Below, one piece after another: positions 44,397 through 52,133 of a DNA stretch of 64,000 bases; position 1 is the stretch's first letter, and every line of letters starts with the position of its first letter. The notes under the pieces were generated by a model, which was not told the DNA's origin, made no database searches, and saw nothing but the letters and a program-made list of their open reading frames with translations. Source of the stretch: Mycobacterium sp. DL440. Lineage in GTDB: Bacteria > Actinomycetota > Actinomycetes > Mycobacteriales > Mycobacteriaceae. The stretch spans positions 4,047,327 to 4,111,326 of the forward strand of contig NZ_CP050191.1 in the NCBI RefSeq assembly GCF_011745145.1. The letters are read 5' to 3'. A program made the position numbers and the translations under genes.

Positions 44397-45959
44397 CTAG
44401 TCGCCCGCGCGGCGCGGCTGATCGCCGGTCGCTGGGTCGTCGGGGAGGTCGTCCACGATGAAGTGGTCCTCGGGATCGTCATCGAGGGCTTCATGACGCG
44501 GAGGGCGACGCTCGTAGACGGTTTCCTGCACGTCGTCGTACTCGACGTACCTGTCGACGTACTCGACGGGCTCGACGGGCTCGTCGTCTGCCGGCTCGTC
44601 GGCTGCGGGCTCCTCCGCCGACCACGACACCAGCGGTTCGTCGGGTTCGGGCTCGGGTTCGGGGTCCGGTTCGACGTACTCGATGTCGTCCTCGTCGACG
44701 ACGTCGTCTTCGGGCTCTTCCTCACCCTCGGGCTCGGGCTGCAGGGTTACCGGCTCCGGATTGGGCGGGGCCACCGGCCGGGGCTTGCGGGTCAGGCCGC
44801 CGGACATCGCCACCGTCAGCCCGCCGATACCGACGAACCACAGGAACACCGCCGGAGCGAACGTCGCCTGATCGACCCCGACAGATCCGAAATTGCCCAG
44901 CCGGCCGCCGCCGGCGAATCCGGCCAGCGCCATCGTCACCGCAGCCAGCGCCGAGGCCACCAGCAACTTCCCGGTGGCCGCCCCGATCGGGAGCGGGCGT
45001 CGTGCACACTGCTGACCCACCGCTACCGCCGAGGCTGCCCCCACGATCAGGAGCGCCACCCAGATCGGGCCCAGCGGCGGCGTGGGCACCGCGGCCAGCA
45101 CCGGCACCGCGGGGATGTCACCGCCGAACACGGTGAATGAACTGAACGCGGCCAGCCCGACATGGGCACTGGATCCGACCGCGATGGCCGAGGCCCCGAC
45201 AATCACGTTGGGGATATAGAGGATCGACAACAGGGTCAGGCTGAGCTGGCCGAACAGACTGTCGGTGATCGCGAACAGGTCGTGCATCGTGCCCCAATGC
45301 ACCACCAGGGACACCGCTGTCACCGCACCGGAAAGCCCGAACAGGGCGAGCACACCGGCGACAGCGGCCCGAAACGCATCGGGCAGCCAACCCGGCAGCG
45401 GCGAAGCGGCCAGGGTACGTCGGCCCACCTTCGAACCGACGCCGATCAACGCGCCGATCACATGCACCACCAGCACGCTGCAGAACGCACGCAGGGCGCT
45501 GGGGGTCTGCAGTTCGCTGATCACCGAGGCTGCGTCGTGAATGACGGCCAACAGGATGGCCGCGATCAGAATGGGCCCGCCCAGCGCCGAGGCGACGACC
45601 CAGCGGGTGACGAACCAGGAGGAATTCGGGGCGGTGGCCGCGGCCGTCGTGCGGGCGGTGCCCCAGATCATCGCCATCACCGGCAGCAACGGCATCACGC
45701 CCAGCTCGCGGCCGCCGATCGAGACCGGTACCTGGTGCACGCCCAGCCACATGCTGGCGATCGCACCGAGCGCGCCCGTCATATCGCTGTTGGCGATCAG
45801 CAGTTGCAACAACACAACCGCCGCGATGACCACCAGTGCGACGACGGACGGCCCGAACGCGACCCGAAGCAGCTCACGTGCTTGGCGGGTGCCGACTGGC
45901 CGGTTACTCACTTGGTGGGCTGCTCCTCGCAATGATCGGCGCATGCGCGGGAAGCGCAC
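44397..45959 (-). CDS. perM: PerM-like integral membrane protein (DUF6350)
   Basis: The protein has up to 520 residues. About eight or more transmembrane helices occupy residues 30-405 and a long acidic cytoplasmic tail (about 410-520, rich in Glu/Asp/Pro with repeated [13 protein letters not shown] words) follows. Position and shape match M. tuberculosis Rv0955, PerM, reported to support cell division (FtsB stability) and persistence under low magnesium. The start is ambiguous: ATG 45959 or GTG 45911, the latter giving [10 protein letters not shown] as the conserved beginning. Just upstream of purN. Confidence 0.85.
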   Translation of the reverse strand: MRFPRMRRSLRGAAHQVSNRPVGTRQARELLRVAFGPSVVALVVIAAVVLLQLLIANSDMTGALGAIASMWLGVHQVPVSIGGRELGVMPLLPVMAMIWGTARTTAAATAPNSSWFVTRWVVASALGGPILIAAILLAVIHDAASVISELQTPSALRAFCSVLVVHVIGALIGVGSKVGRRTLAASPLPGWLPDAFRAAVAGVLALFGLSGAVTAVSLVVHWGTMHDLFAITDSLFGQLSLTLLSILYIPNVIVGASAIAVGSSAHVGLAAFSSFTVFGGDIPAVPVLAAVPTPPLGPIWVALLIVGAASAVAVGQQCARRPLPIGAATGKLLVASALAAVTMALAGFAGGGRLGNFGSVGVDQATFAPAVFLWFVGIGGLTVAMSGGLTRKPRPVAPPNPEPVTLQPEPEGEEEPEDDVVDEDDIEYVEPDPEPEPEPDEPLVSWSAEEPAADEPADDEPVEPVEYVDRYVEYDDVQETVYERRPPRHEALDDDPEDHFIVDDLPDDPATGDQPRRAGD

Positions 45960-45971
45960 GCGCCGATCAGC

Positions 45972-46805
45972 TTACGACGGTGCAGGGCCAGATTGCTGTG
46001 AAGGCGGCTGCTGTGCCGGGCCGCCGGCGGGCGCCGACGAGCCGGACTGCGGCTGACCATAGGTGGGGTAGCCGGTCGGAGGGGTCGGCGGGCCGCTCGG
46101 CTGCTGCCCCTGCGGGGACTGCGGGGACTGCACGGGGTAACCACCGGTGCTCGGGCCGCTGGCGTAGCCGCCGTACTGCGACGGGTAGCTGGGCTGCGAC
46201 TGGGCCTGCTGGTAGGGCTGGCCACCGTGCTGCGGCTGGTGCTGCTGTCCGTAGTACTGCGACGGGCCACCGTACTGGCCGTACTGGGGCTGCTGATCGA
46301 ACTGCGGCTTGGGCGCTGGGGGGGTGATGATGCCCGCTTCGAAGAGGAGCGCGGCGATCGCGGCACCGGCCTGGATCAGGGTGAGGACCAGCATGGCGTA
46401 CAGCGCCCAATCCGAGTCGCTACCAGGCGCGGCCAGCACGACCGGGATCGAGAGCAGGAATGCGACAGTGGACAGCACAACAGCCGCGGTGACGCGGTTC
46501 TTCTGCTTGGGCAGCACACTCACTCCGGCCACGAGCCCGGCGGCCAACGCCAGCGGCACTATGAAGGTGCCCACCACGATCGCAATGTCGAGGGCGAAGC
46601 TCACGAAGTAGGTGAGCAGACCGGTGACGGCCACCACGGCCAGCAGGATCTCAGGCAGCTTGTTCTCACCGGGCGCCGCAGCGGCCGGGGCCGGGGCTGA
46701 CGAAGCCGGAGCGGGGACCGCCTTGGCGAACTGCTGGGTCGCATCGAACTGCGAACCCGATTGCGGGGCCGGCGGGTATCCGGGATTACTGGGCGGGTAG
46801 GTCAT
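45972..46805 (-). CDS. Rv0954-like membrane protein (34-kDa antigen family)
   Basis: The protein has 277 residues. A short Pro/Ala-rich N-terminus, four transmembrane helices (about 50-160), and a long Gln/Tyr/Pro/Gly-rich cytoplasmic or exposed tail (about 170-277). This is the architecture of Rv0954 and the 34-kDa antigenic protein of M. avium subsp. paratuberculosis, reported to associate with the division machinery. The ATG follows AGGAGAGGTC. It lies just upstream of perM on the same strand; both are division-linked. Confidence 0.88.
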   Translation of the reverse strand: MTYPPSNPGYPPAPQSGSQFDATQQFAKAVPAPASSAPAPAAAAPGENKLPEILLAVVAVTGLLTYFVSFALDIAIVVGTFIVPLALAAGLVAGVSVLPKQKNRVTAAVVLSTVAFLLSIPVVLAAPGSDSDWALYAMLVLTLIQAGAAIAALLFEAGIITPPAPKPQFDQQPQYGQYGGPSQYYGQQHQPQHGGQPYQQAQSQPSYPSQYGGYASGPSTGGYPVQSPQSPQGQQPSGPPTPPTGYPTYGQPQSGSSAPAGGPAQQPPSQQSGPAPS

Positions 46806-46939
46806 GACCTCTCCTGTGCTATCAAGCTTCGCGACGTGTGTTCACGCAGGCATGAATACCGACCACGTGAGCGATTCGAGCTTCCACGCTAGCGCACCCG
46901 GCTGGGTGCCGGGCGCGCGTGCGGGGTGTCAGAGCGGTC

Positions 46940-48097
46940 TCAAGCCGATACCAGGACGGGCTTGTCGGCGGAATCCGTTTCAGCTGCCTCGATTTCGCGG
47001 ACCAGCGGCAGCACGTTGGCGCCGAAGTATTCGATTTCCTCTTGGAAATGCAGGAATCCGCCGAGGATCAGATCCACGCCACGTTTGCGGTAGGCGGCGA
47101 TGCGTTCGGCGATCTGCTCGGGTGTGCCGATCAACTGGGTGCGGAAGCCGTCGTTGTACTGCACCAGATCCTCGAAACTGGAATCGGCCCACATGCCCTT
47201 CTTGTCTCCGGTGGAGCTGCCGGCCTGCTGCACCGCGCTGCGGAAGCCTTCGACAGCGGGCTTGTTCGCCTTGGCCACGATTTCGCGGAGGACTTCCTTC
47301 GCCTCTTTCTCTGTGTCGCGGGCGATGATGAACCCGTTGAGACCGAACTTCACCTCTCGGCCGGCTCCTGCCCCATTGCCGGCTCGGCCGGCGTTGCGAG
47401 CGTGATCGCGTACCTCGACGAGCTGTTCGGTGAGGCCGTCGAAGTCCTTGCCATTCGAGAAGTACCAGTCGGCGTAATAGCCGCCGTTGCGGCGGGCCGC
47501 GGTGGAGTTGCCGCCCTGGAACAACTCGGGGTTGGGGCGCTCGGGAGTGTTGAGCGGTTTGGGTTTGAGGGTGAAATCGTGGATCCGGTAGAAGTCGCCG
47601 CGGAAATCAACGTCATCCTCCGTCCAGATCTTGCGGAGAACCTGCAGAAATTCTGCGCTGCGCCGGTAGCGCTCGTCGTGCTCGAGCCACGGTTCGCCCA
47701 AATGGGTGAATTCGTCTTTGAACCAGCCCGAGACGACGTTGACGGCGAAGCGGCCATTGCTGAGATGGTCCGCGGTGGCACCGAGTTTGGCCAACACCGC
47801 CGGTTGCCACAGCCCAGGATGAACTGCGGCGATAACTTTGAGTCTCTCTGTGGCCAGCAACAGGGCGAGGCTGAAGCTGGTGGATTCGTGCTGGTACTCC
47901 GCGCCGTAACTGGCCTCATAGCGGACCTGCGACAGCGCGTACTCGAAGCCGTTGTTCTCCGCGGTCTGCGCGAGTTTTTTGTTGTATTCGTAGTTCCAGT
48001 CGGTGCGCTGTTCGATATCGCTGGTGACCAGGCCGCCACTGACATTGGGTACCCAGTAGGCGAACTTGACGTGGTCAACGATGCGTTCAGTCGTCAT
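46940..48097 (-). CDS. sfnG: SfnG-like FMNH2-dependent dimethyl sulfone monooxygenase
   Basis: The protein has 385 residues from ATG 48097. It is a bacterial luciferase-like monooxygenase; the segments KFAYWVPNVSGGLV, YALSQVRYEASYGAEYQHES, VNVVSGWFKDEF and LVQYNDGFRTQLIGTPEQIAERI match Pseudomonas SfnG closely as I remember it. SfnG uses reduced FMN and O2 to cleave dimethyl sulfone to methanesulfinate in sulfur scavenging. No flavin reductase or sfn neighbours are adjacent. Divergent from the F420-type LLM gene at 48228. The upstream open frame to 48229 is not used. Confidence 0.85.
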   Translation of the reverse strand: MTTERIVDHVKFAYWVPNVSGGLVTSDIEQRTDWNYEYNKKLAQTAENNGFEYALSQVRYEASYGAEYQHESTSFSLALLLATERLKVIAAVHPGLWQPAVLAKLGATADHLSNGRFAVNVVSGWFKDEFTHLGEPWLEHDERYRRSAEFLQVLRKIWTEDDVDFRGDFYRIHDFTLKPKPLNTPERPNPELFQGGNSTAARRNGGYYADWYFSNGKDFDGLTEQLVEVRDHARNAGRAGNGAGAGREVKFGLNGFIIARDTEKEAKEVLREIVAKANKPAVEGFRSAVQQAGSSTGDKKGMWADSSFEDLVQYNDGFRTQLIGTPEQIAERIAAYRKRGVDLILGGFLHFQEEIEYFGANVLPLVREIEAAETDSADKPVLVSA

Positions 48098-48204
48098 GAC
48101 GGTGATCCCAGCAAACGCATGGGCGGCCGTCGCGGGTATCGCTCGCGATGAAGTTTTCTTCTGTCCGACACACTTAACGAGACGGTCCGTCTTGCTACTG
48201 AGAC

Positions 48205-48218
48205 TGAAACACGTTCTA
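48205..48218. promoter_or_regulatory. KstR-type operator motif
   Basis: TGAAACACGTTCTA matches the KstR consensus TnnAACnnGTTnnA at all fixed positions and lies 9 bp upstream of the ATG at 48228, overlapping the expected promoter or leader. KstR represses cholesterol catabolic genes in mycobacteria. Confidence 0.6.
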
Positions 48219-48227
48219 ATTCTGGTC

Positions 48228-49076
48228 ATGGACTACGGGCTTGTTCTCTTCACCAGCGACCGCGGCATCGCCCCGGCCAAGGCCGCCAAACTCGCCGACG
48301 ATCACGGCTTCACGACGTTCTACGTCCCCGAGCACACCCACATCCCGATCAAGCGCGAGGCCGCTCACCCCACCACGGGTGACGAGTCGCTGCCCGACGA
48401 CCGCTATATGCGCACCCTCGATCCGTGGGTGTCGCTGGGCACCGCGTGCGCGGTGACCTCGCGGGTGCGGCTGTCGACGGCCGTCGCGCTGCCCGTCGAG
48501 CACGACCCGATCACTCTGGCCAAATCGATCGCCACCCTGGACCACCTGTCCGGCGGACGAGTGTCGTTGGGTGTCGGATTCGGTTGGAACACCGATGAAC
48601 TCGCCGATCACAAGGTTCCCCCGGGCCGTCGCCGCACCATGCTCCGCGAATACCTGGAAGCCATGCGCGCGCTGTGGACCGAGGAAGAAGCCTCCTACGA
48701 CGGCGAATTCGTGAATTTCGGGCCGTCCTGGGCCTGGCCCAAGCCCGTGCAGTCGCACATCCCGATTCTGGTGGGCGCGGCCGGCAACGAGAAGAACTTC
48801 AAGTGGATCGCGAAGTCGGCCGACGGCTGGATCACCACGCCCCGCGACTTCAACATCGACGAGCCGGTCAAGTTGCTGCAGGACACCTGGGCCGCGGCCG
48901 GGCGCGACGGAGCACCGCAGATCGTGGCGCTGGACTTCAAGCCGGACCCGGAGAAGCTCGCACACTGGCGTGAACTGGGTGTGACCGAGGTGCTGTTCGG
49001 CCTGCCGGACAAATCCGAGGCCGAGGTGTCGGCGTACGTCGAGCGCCTCGCGGGCAAGCTCGCAACGCTGGTCTAG
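48228..49076 (+). CDS. F420-type luciferase-like oxidoreductase (Rv0953c-like)
   Basis: The protein has 282 residues, the same length as M. tuberculosis Rv0953c. It shows the LLM (luciferase-like) TIM-barrel pattern: MDYGLVLFTSDRGI, FYVPEHTHIP, SLGVGFGWN and ILVGAAG. The F420-dependent TIGR03619-type branch is the best fit; substrate unknown. A KstR-type box in front suggests a role in sterol or lipid breakdown. It is divergent from sfnG (130 bp between starts). Confidence 0.87.
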   Translation: MDYGLVLFTSDRGIAPAKAAKLADDHGFTTFYVPEHTHIPIKREAAHPTTGDESLPDDRYMRTLDPWVSLGTACAVTSRVRLSTAVALPVEHDPITLAKSIATLDHLSGGRVSLGVGFGWNTDELADHKVPPGRRRTMLREYLEAMRALWTEEEASYDGEFVNFGPSWAWPKPVQSHIPILVGAAGNEKNFKWIAKSADGWITTPRDFNIDEPVKLLQDTWAAAGRDGAPQIVALDFKPDPEKLAHWRELGVTEVLFGLPDKSEAEVSAYVERLAGKLATLV

Positions 49077-49108
49077 TTCTTCAGCTTTGGCGCTGCGTGG
49101 TGCGCCGA

Positions 49109-49160
49109 TTTTCACCCCAGGGTCGTGGAGATTTCGCGATGACGACCCTGGCGTGGAAAA
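49109..49160. repeat. Intergenic inverted repeat, copy 1
   Basis: Arms TTTTCACCCCAGGGTCGT (49109-49126) and ACGACCCTGGCGTGGAAAA (49142-49160) around a 15-nt loop. A diverged second copy is at 51328-51381. It lies between two convergent genes and may act as a terminator or a small mobile repeat. Confidence 0.6.
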
Positions 49161-49186
49161 CGGTGACGACGTAGCCGCTGAGAGCC

Positions 49187-50713
49187 CTATGCCAGCGTCG
49201 CGGTGTTCCGCTTATCGCCGGACTTCACGATGATCGACGCACCCAGCGGTTCCCCATCGGAGAGCAACTGCACCAGCGCCTCGTCCGTCGTCGTCGCCAG
49301 GAAGCGGCTGCCGTCGGAGTCCAGGCGCCCGATGATGATGCCGGTGCGCGGCGTCCAGTCGTAACGGACGGTGTAGGTCTCGATTGTCGCTGGGCCATCG
49401 GGCTTTTCGGTGATGGTGACGCGCTGCTGAGCGTTGAACTCGTCCTGCAAAGTGGCGCTGCCGTCGGCCGCCCAATCGGCCGGATCGGTGGAGTAGATAC
49501 CGACCGAGTACTTGCTCGCGATACCGCCGTTGCCCCCGACAAGCGCGAATTGACCTGGCTTGTCCCGCATTTCATTGACGGCCTCGGCGATGCCGTGCAT
49601 CGAGTAGTTGTTGCCCGGGCCGCCGAAGAAGGGCAGGCCACCGGTGAGGGTCAAGCCGCGCTCGTCGTCGGGCGCCAGACCGGTGCCGTCGCAGATGTTG
49701 AACACCGGGAAGGGGAAGCAGCTGTACAGATCGAACGCCGCGATGTCGTCGAGCGTGATACCGGCGCCCCGCAGAGCCTCGTTCACCGCGATCACCGCGG
49801 CCTCGCTGTAGCCGAGTTCAGCGCGCTCCAGCAGCTTGATTTCCTTCATGTCGGCGTGCCCGCGCAGGTAAACCCACTTCTCTTCGGGCACGCCGAGTTT
49901 CCGGGCGGCCTCGACCGACATCAGCAGCACTGCCGCACCTTGGTTGACCTGATCGCGCGCCACCATCATGCGCGGGTACGGATCACAGATCATCCGGTTG
50001 CTCTCGGTGACGGTGGCCAGCTCCTGGGCCGAACGCTCCACCGGGGCAGACGAATACGGGTTCTTCTCGGCCACTTTCGAGAACGGCGCGAACAGTTCGG
50101 CCATCTGGGTGCGATAGTCGGAGACCGACAGGCCCAAGCGGGCCCGGCGCGCGTTCTCCAGCAGACCGTACTGCACCGGGGCGCCGATCAGGCCGTGCTT
50201 GATCGTGTACTCGTCGAAGATACCGTCGTATCCGTAGCCGCGGTCCTCCAACTGACCCTCGACGGTCTCAGAGTGATCCGGCTTGTCGTCGCGTTTGGAG
50301 AAGTGCCGCAGCGTCGAAGTGTTCTCCGAGCCGAACAGCAGCACCACCTCGGCGTCGCCCGCCGCGATAGCCGCCGAAAACTCGGTGACGAGATGCTGGG
50401 GACTCTGGCCGCCGATCACCTCGAGGATCGCCCGAGCCGGTTCGGCGCCGACGTTGCGCGCCACCGAACGCGGGTAGTTGTTGGACACGCCCAGTGTTGC
50501 CGACTGCGGACCCGAGATCTCAAACTGCCGCGTGCCCGCCACGGTGTCGATGGCCTGCGCCACGGCGGCACTGTCGGCGCCGCAATCGTGCAGCGCCGCC
50601 CTGGCAGCCTCAGCGGCCAGTTCGACCGAGGACATCCCGCGGTAACCATCGAGGTCGATGCGTTCGGTGAACTGTCCGACGCCGACGATGACGGGGGTGC
50701 GCGGATCGACCAT
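49187..50713 (-). CDS. Thiolase-like acetyl-CoA acetyltransferase (SCP2-type)
   Basis: The protein has 508 residues from ATG 50713; the AAGGAG lies 6 nt upstream, while ATG 50719 touches it. The thiolase fold is visible: N-terminal TPVIVGVGQFTERI and ARAALHDCG, and a central DLYSCFPFPVFN with a cysteine, plus the C-terminal GGNGGIASKYSVGIYST. A final OB-like segment (WTPRTGIIIGRL) is present, as in acetyl-CoA acetyltransferase/SCP-x-like actinobacterial proteins. The canonical catalytic Cys/His positions of degradative thiolases are not cleanly matched, so a lipid-modifying or non-decarboxylating role is open. Confidence 0.8.
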   Translation of the reverse strand: MVDPRTPVIVGVGQFTERIDLDGYRGMSSVELAAEAARAALHDCGADSAAVAQAIDTVAGTRQFEISGPQSATLGVSNNYPRSVARNVGAEPARAILEVIGGQSPQHLVTEFSAAIAAGDAEVVLLFGSENTSTLRHFSKRDDKPDHSETVEGQLEDRGYGYDGIFDEYTIKHGLIGAPVQYGLLENARRARLGLSVSDYRTQMAELFAPFSKVAEKNPYSSAPVERSAQELATVTESNRMICDPYPRMMVARDQVNQGAAVLLMSVEAARKLGVPEEKWVYLRGHADMKEIKLLERAELGYSEAAVIAVNEALRGAGITLDDIAAFDLYSCFPFPVFNICDGTGLAPDDERGLTLTGGLPFFGGPGNNYSMHGIAEAVNEMRDKPGQFALVGGNGGIASKYSVGIYSTDPADWAADGSATLQDEFNAQQRVTITEKPDGPATIETYTVRYDWTPRTGIIIGRLDSDGSRFLATTTDEALVQLLSDGEPLGASIIVKSGDKRNTATLA

Positions 50714-50816
50714 GACCATCTCCTTGACAGCTGTTAATTCGTGAGGCTAACCGATTGCTGTTCCGCGAGGGAAATCGGCGCATATCGGCCCTCAACAGCG
50801 GCGTTAGGGTCAATGC

Positions 50817-51320
50817 GTGCTCAGCCGGAAGTGCCTCGTCGTTACGTGCGCGGCAACGGTTACCTGCCTCGGCCTCCTAGCACCCAGCTCCAGCGCTGAA
50901 CCACCCGGGTTTCCCGACCTCAGCAAGTTCACGGAAGTCGACGCCGCACAGTTCAGCCGCCCGTTTTCATACGCCGAGCGCTGGGCGAATGTCTATTCGT
51001 TCTTCCGAACGCTGGACGGGATCAACTGCACCATCGGGCCCGGATCGTGGTGCAGCGGAAACATTCCCGGACTACCCCAGGACCGAGGTTCCGCATGCAA
51101 ATCGGTCGACCAGGAGGCCAACGACCAGCAGTTCACCTTCACCGCGCACGACAGCAGGTGCGAACCCACCAAGGACAAGGTGCTCAATCCCGGCCAGAAA
51201 TTGACCGACTCGCTCACCGGCACTAAGTGCGTGGTGGGTGAGAACCGGCTCACCGCGTGCGTCAGCACCCAAGGCAAGCACGGCTTCGTGCTGCAGCCGT
51301 CGGGCAGCTGGGCCTTCTGA
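50817..51320 (+). CDS. Secreted protein of unknown function
   Basis: The protein has 167 residues from a GTG. The signal peptide (LVVTCAATVTCLGLLAP) is cleaved near SSSAEPP. The mature part has an aromatic N-terminal segment (FSRPFSYAERWANVYSFF), five to six cysteines (INCTIG, SWCSG, SACKS, SRCEP, TKCVVG, TACVS) likely paired in disulfides, and ends GFVLQPSGSWAF. No domain name was recognised, but the pattern resembles other mycobacterial secreted hypothetical proteins. No convincing ribosome-binding site. Confidence 0.65.
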   Translation: MLSRKCLVVTCAATVTCLGLLAPSSSAEPPGFPDLSKFTEVDAAQFSRPFSYAERWANVYSFFRTLDGINCTIGPGSWCSGNIPGLPQDRGSACKSVDQEANDQQFTFTAHDSRCEPTKDKVLNPGQKLTDSLTGTKCVVGENRLTACVSTQGKHGFVLQPSGSWAF

Positions 51321-51327
51321 GCGCGCC

Positions 51328-51381
51328 GTTTCCTACACCTGGGTCGTCCGGCACGCCGTAGAACGACCATGGCGTGGAAAC
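51328..51381. repeat. Intergenic inverted repeat, copy 2
   Basis: Arms GTTTCCTACACCTGGGTCGT (51328-51347) and ACGACCATGGCGTGGAAAC (51363-51381). Sequence and layout match copy 1 at 49109-49160, including the preceding GCGCCG. It directly follows the stop at 51320. Confidence 0.55.
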
Positions 51382-51414
51382 CGACGCCCTCTGACCTGTA
51401 CGCCTTGACGACTC

Positions 51415-51453
51415 TGTCACTTAGTGACACATTGGATCTGTCACTAAGTGACA
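51415..51453. promoter_or_regulatory. Two perfect TetR-type operators
   Basis: TGTCACTTAGTGACA (51415-51429) and TGTCACTAAGTGACA (51439-51453): 15-bp palindromes with 7-bp arms around a single central base, centres 24 bp apart, immediately upstream of the TetR gene. Strong evidence for autoregulation. Confidence 0.85.
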
Positions 51454-51463
51454 AGTTCTGGAG

Positions 51464-52087
51464 GTGAGGGCGATCGGCGCAAAGCAGGACCAGGCCCGTC
51501 TCGAGGTGTCACGACATGCCTGCAAGTTGTTCTGGGAGCAAGGCGTCGCCGCTACCAGCGGTGACGATATCGCCGCGGCCGCAGGGCTTTCGACCCGCAC
51601 GATCTGGCGTTACTTCCGCGCCAAGGAAAGCTGCGTCGAACCGGTGCTGGCCAAATCCGCGGACCGGTTCATCGGGATTCTGAACCGCTGGCCGCATGAG
51701 TTGTCATTGGCTGAACACCTTGCCGCCGACGGGATTTCACATCCGATGACGCCCCAGGACGTAGCCGATGAAATCAGCGCAATGCGAATCGCCACCATGA
51801 CCCCGTCCGAGCCCGCCCTGCGCACGGCTTACCTGATGGTGCATGACCGGATGGAGCAGGGCTTCATCCCGGTGATCGCCGACCGATTGCACCTGCCCGC
51901 CGACGATCTCACCGTGCGACTCTGCGCCGCCGCTGTCACGGGGGCGTTCCGCGTCGTCGATGAGGACGTCAGCGTGGCGGTGATCGTCGAGGGCAAGAAA
52001 GTCACCGAAGAGCAGGCTCTCGCCCTGATCGACCGGGCGATCCGCGATGCCACCAACGGGCGATTGGGCGGACCTGTCGAATCCTGA
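51464..52087 (+). CDS. TetR-family transcriptional regulator
   Basis: The protein has 207 residues if started at GTG 51464. The N-terminal helix-turn-helix is VAATSGDDIAAAAGLSTRTIWRYFRAKESC (about 28-57), with a MftR/TetR-like C-terminal domain. The GGAGG overlaps this GTG, so the start may be leaderless or lie at GTG 51506, which would cut before the HTH helix region but leave it intact. Two perfect operators precede it. The S9 peptidase gene follows after 46 bp and is probably in the same transcript and under the same control. Confidence 0.85.
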   Translation: MRAIGAKQDQARLEVSRHACKLFWEQGVAATSGDDIAAAAGLSTRTIWRYFRAKESCVEPVLAKSADRFIGILNRWPHELSLAEHLAADGISHPMTPQDVADEISAMRIATMTPSEPALRTAYLMVHDRMEQGFIPVIADRLHLPADDLTVRLCAAAVTGAFRVVDEDVSVAVIVEGKKVTEEQALALIDRAIRDATNGRLGGPVES

Positions 52088-52133
52088 TCGGCCGCAACCG
52101 AAAGAGCTTGTCCGCACCCGCGAAAGGAGCGTC

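Noticed and set aside
44387..44725. N-terminal extension of purN
   Set aside because: It runs through the perM coding sequence in another frame; PurN homologues start at the GTG at 44386.
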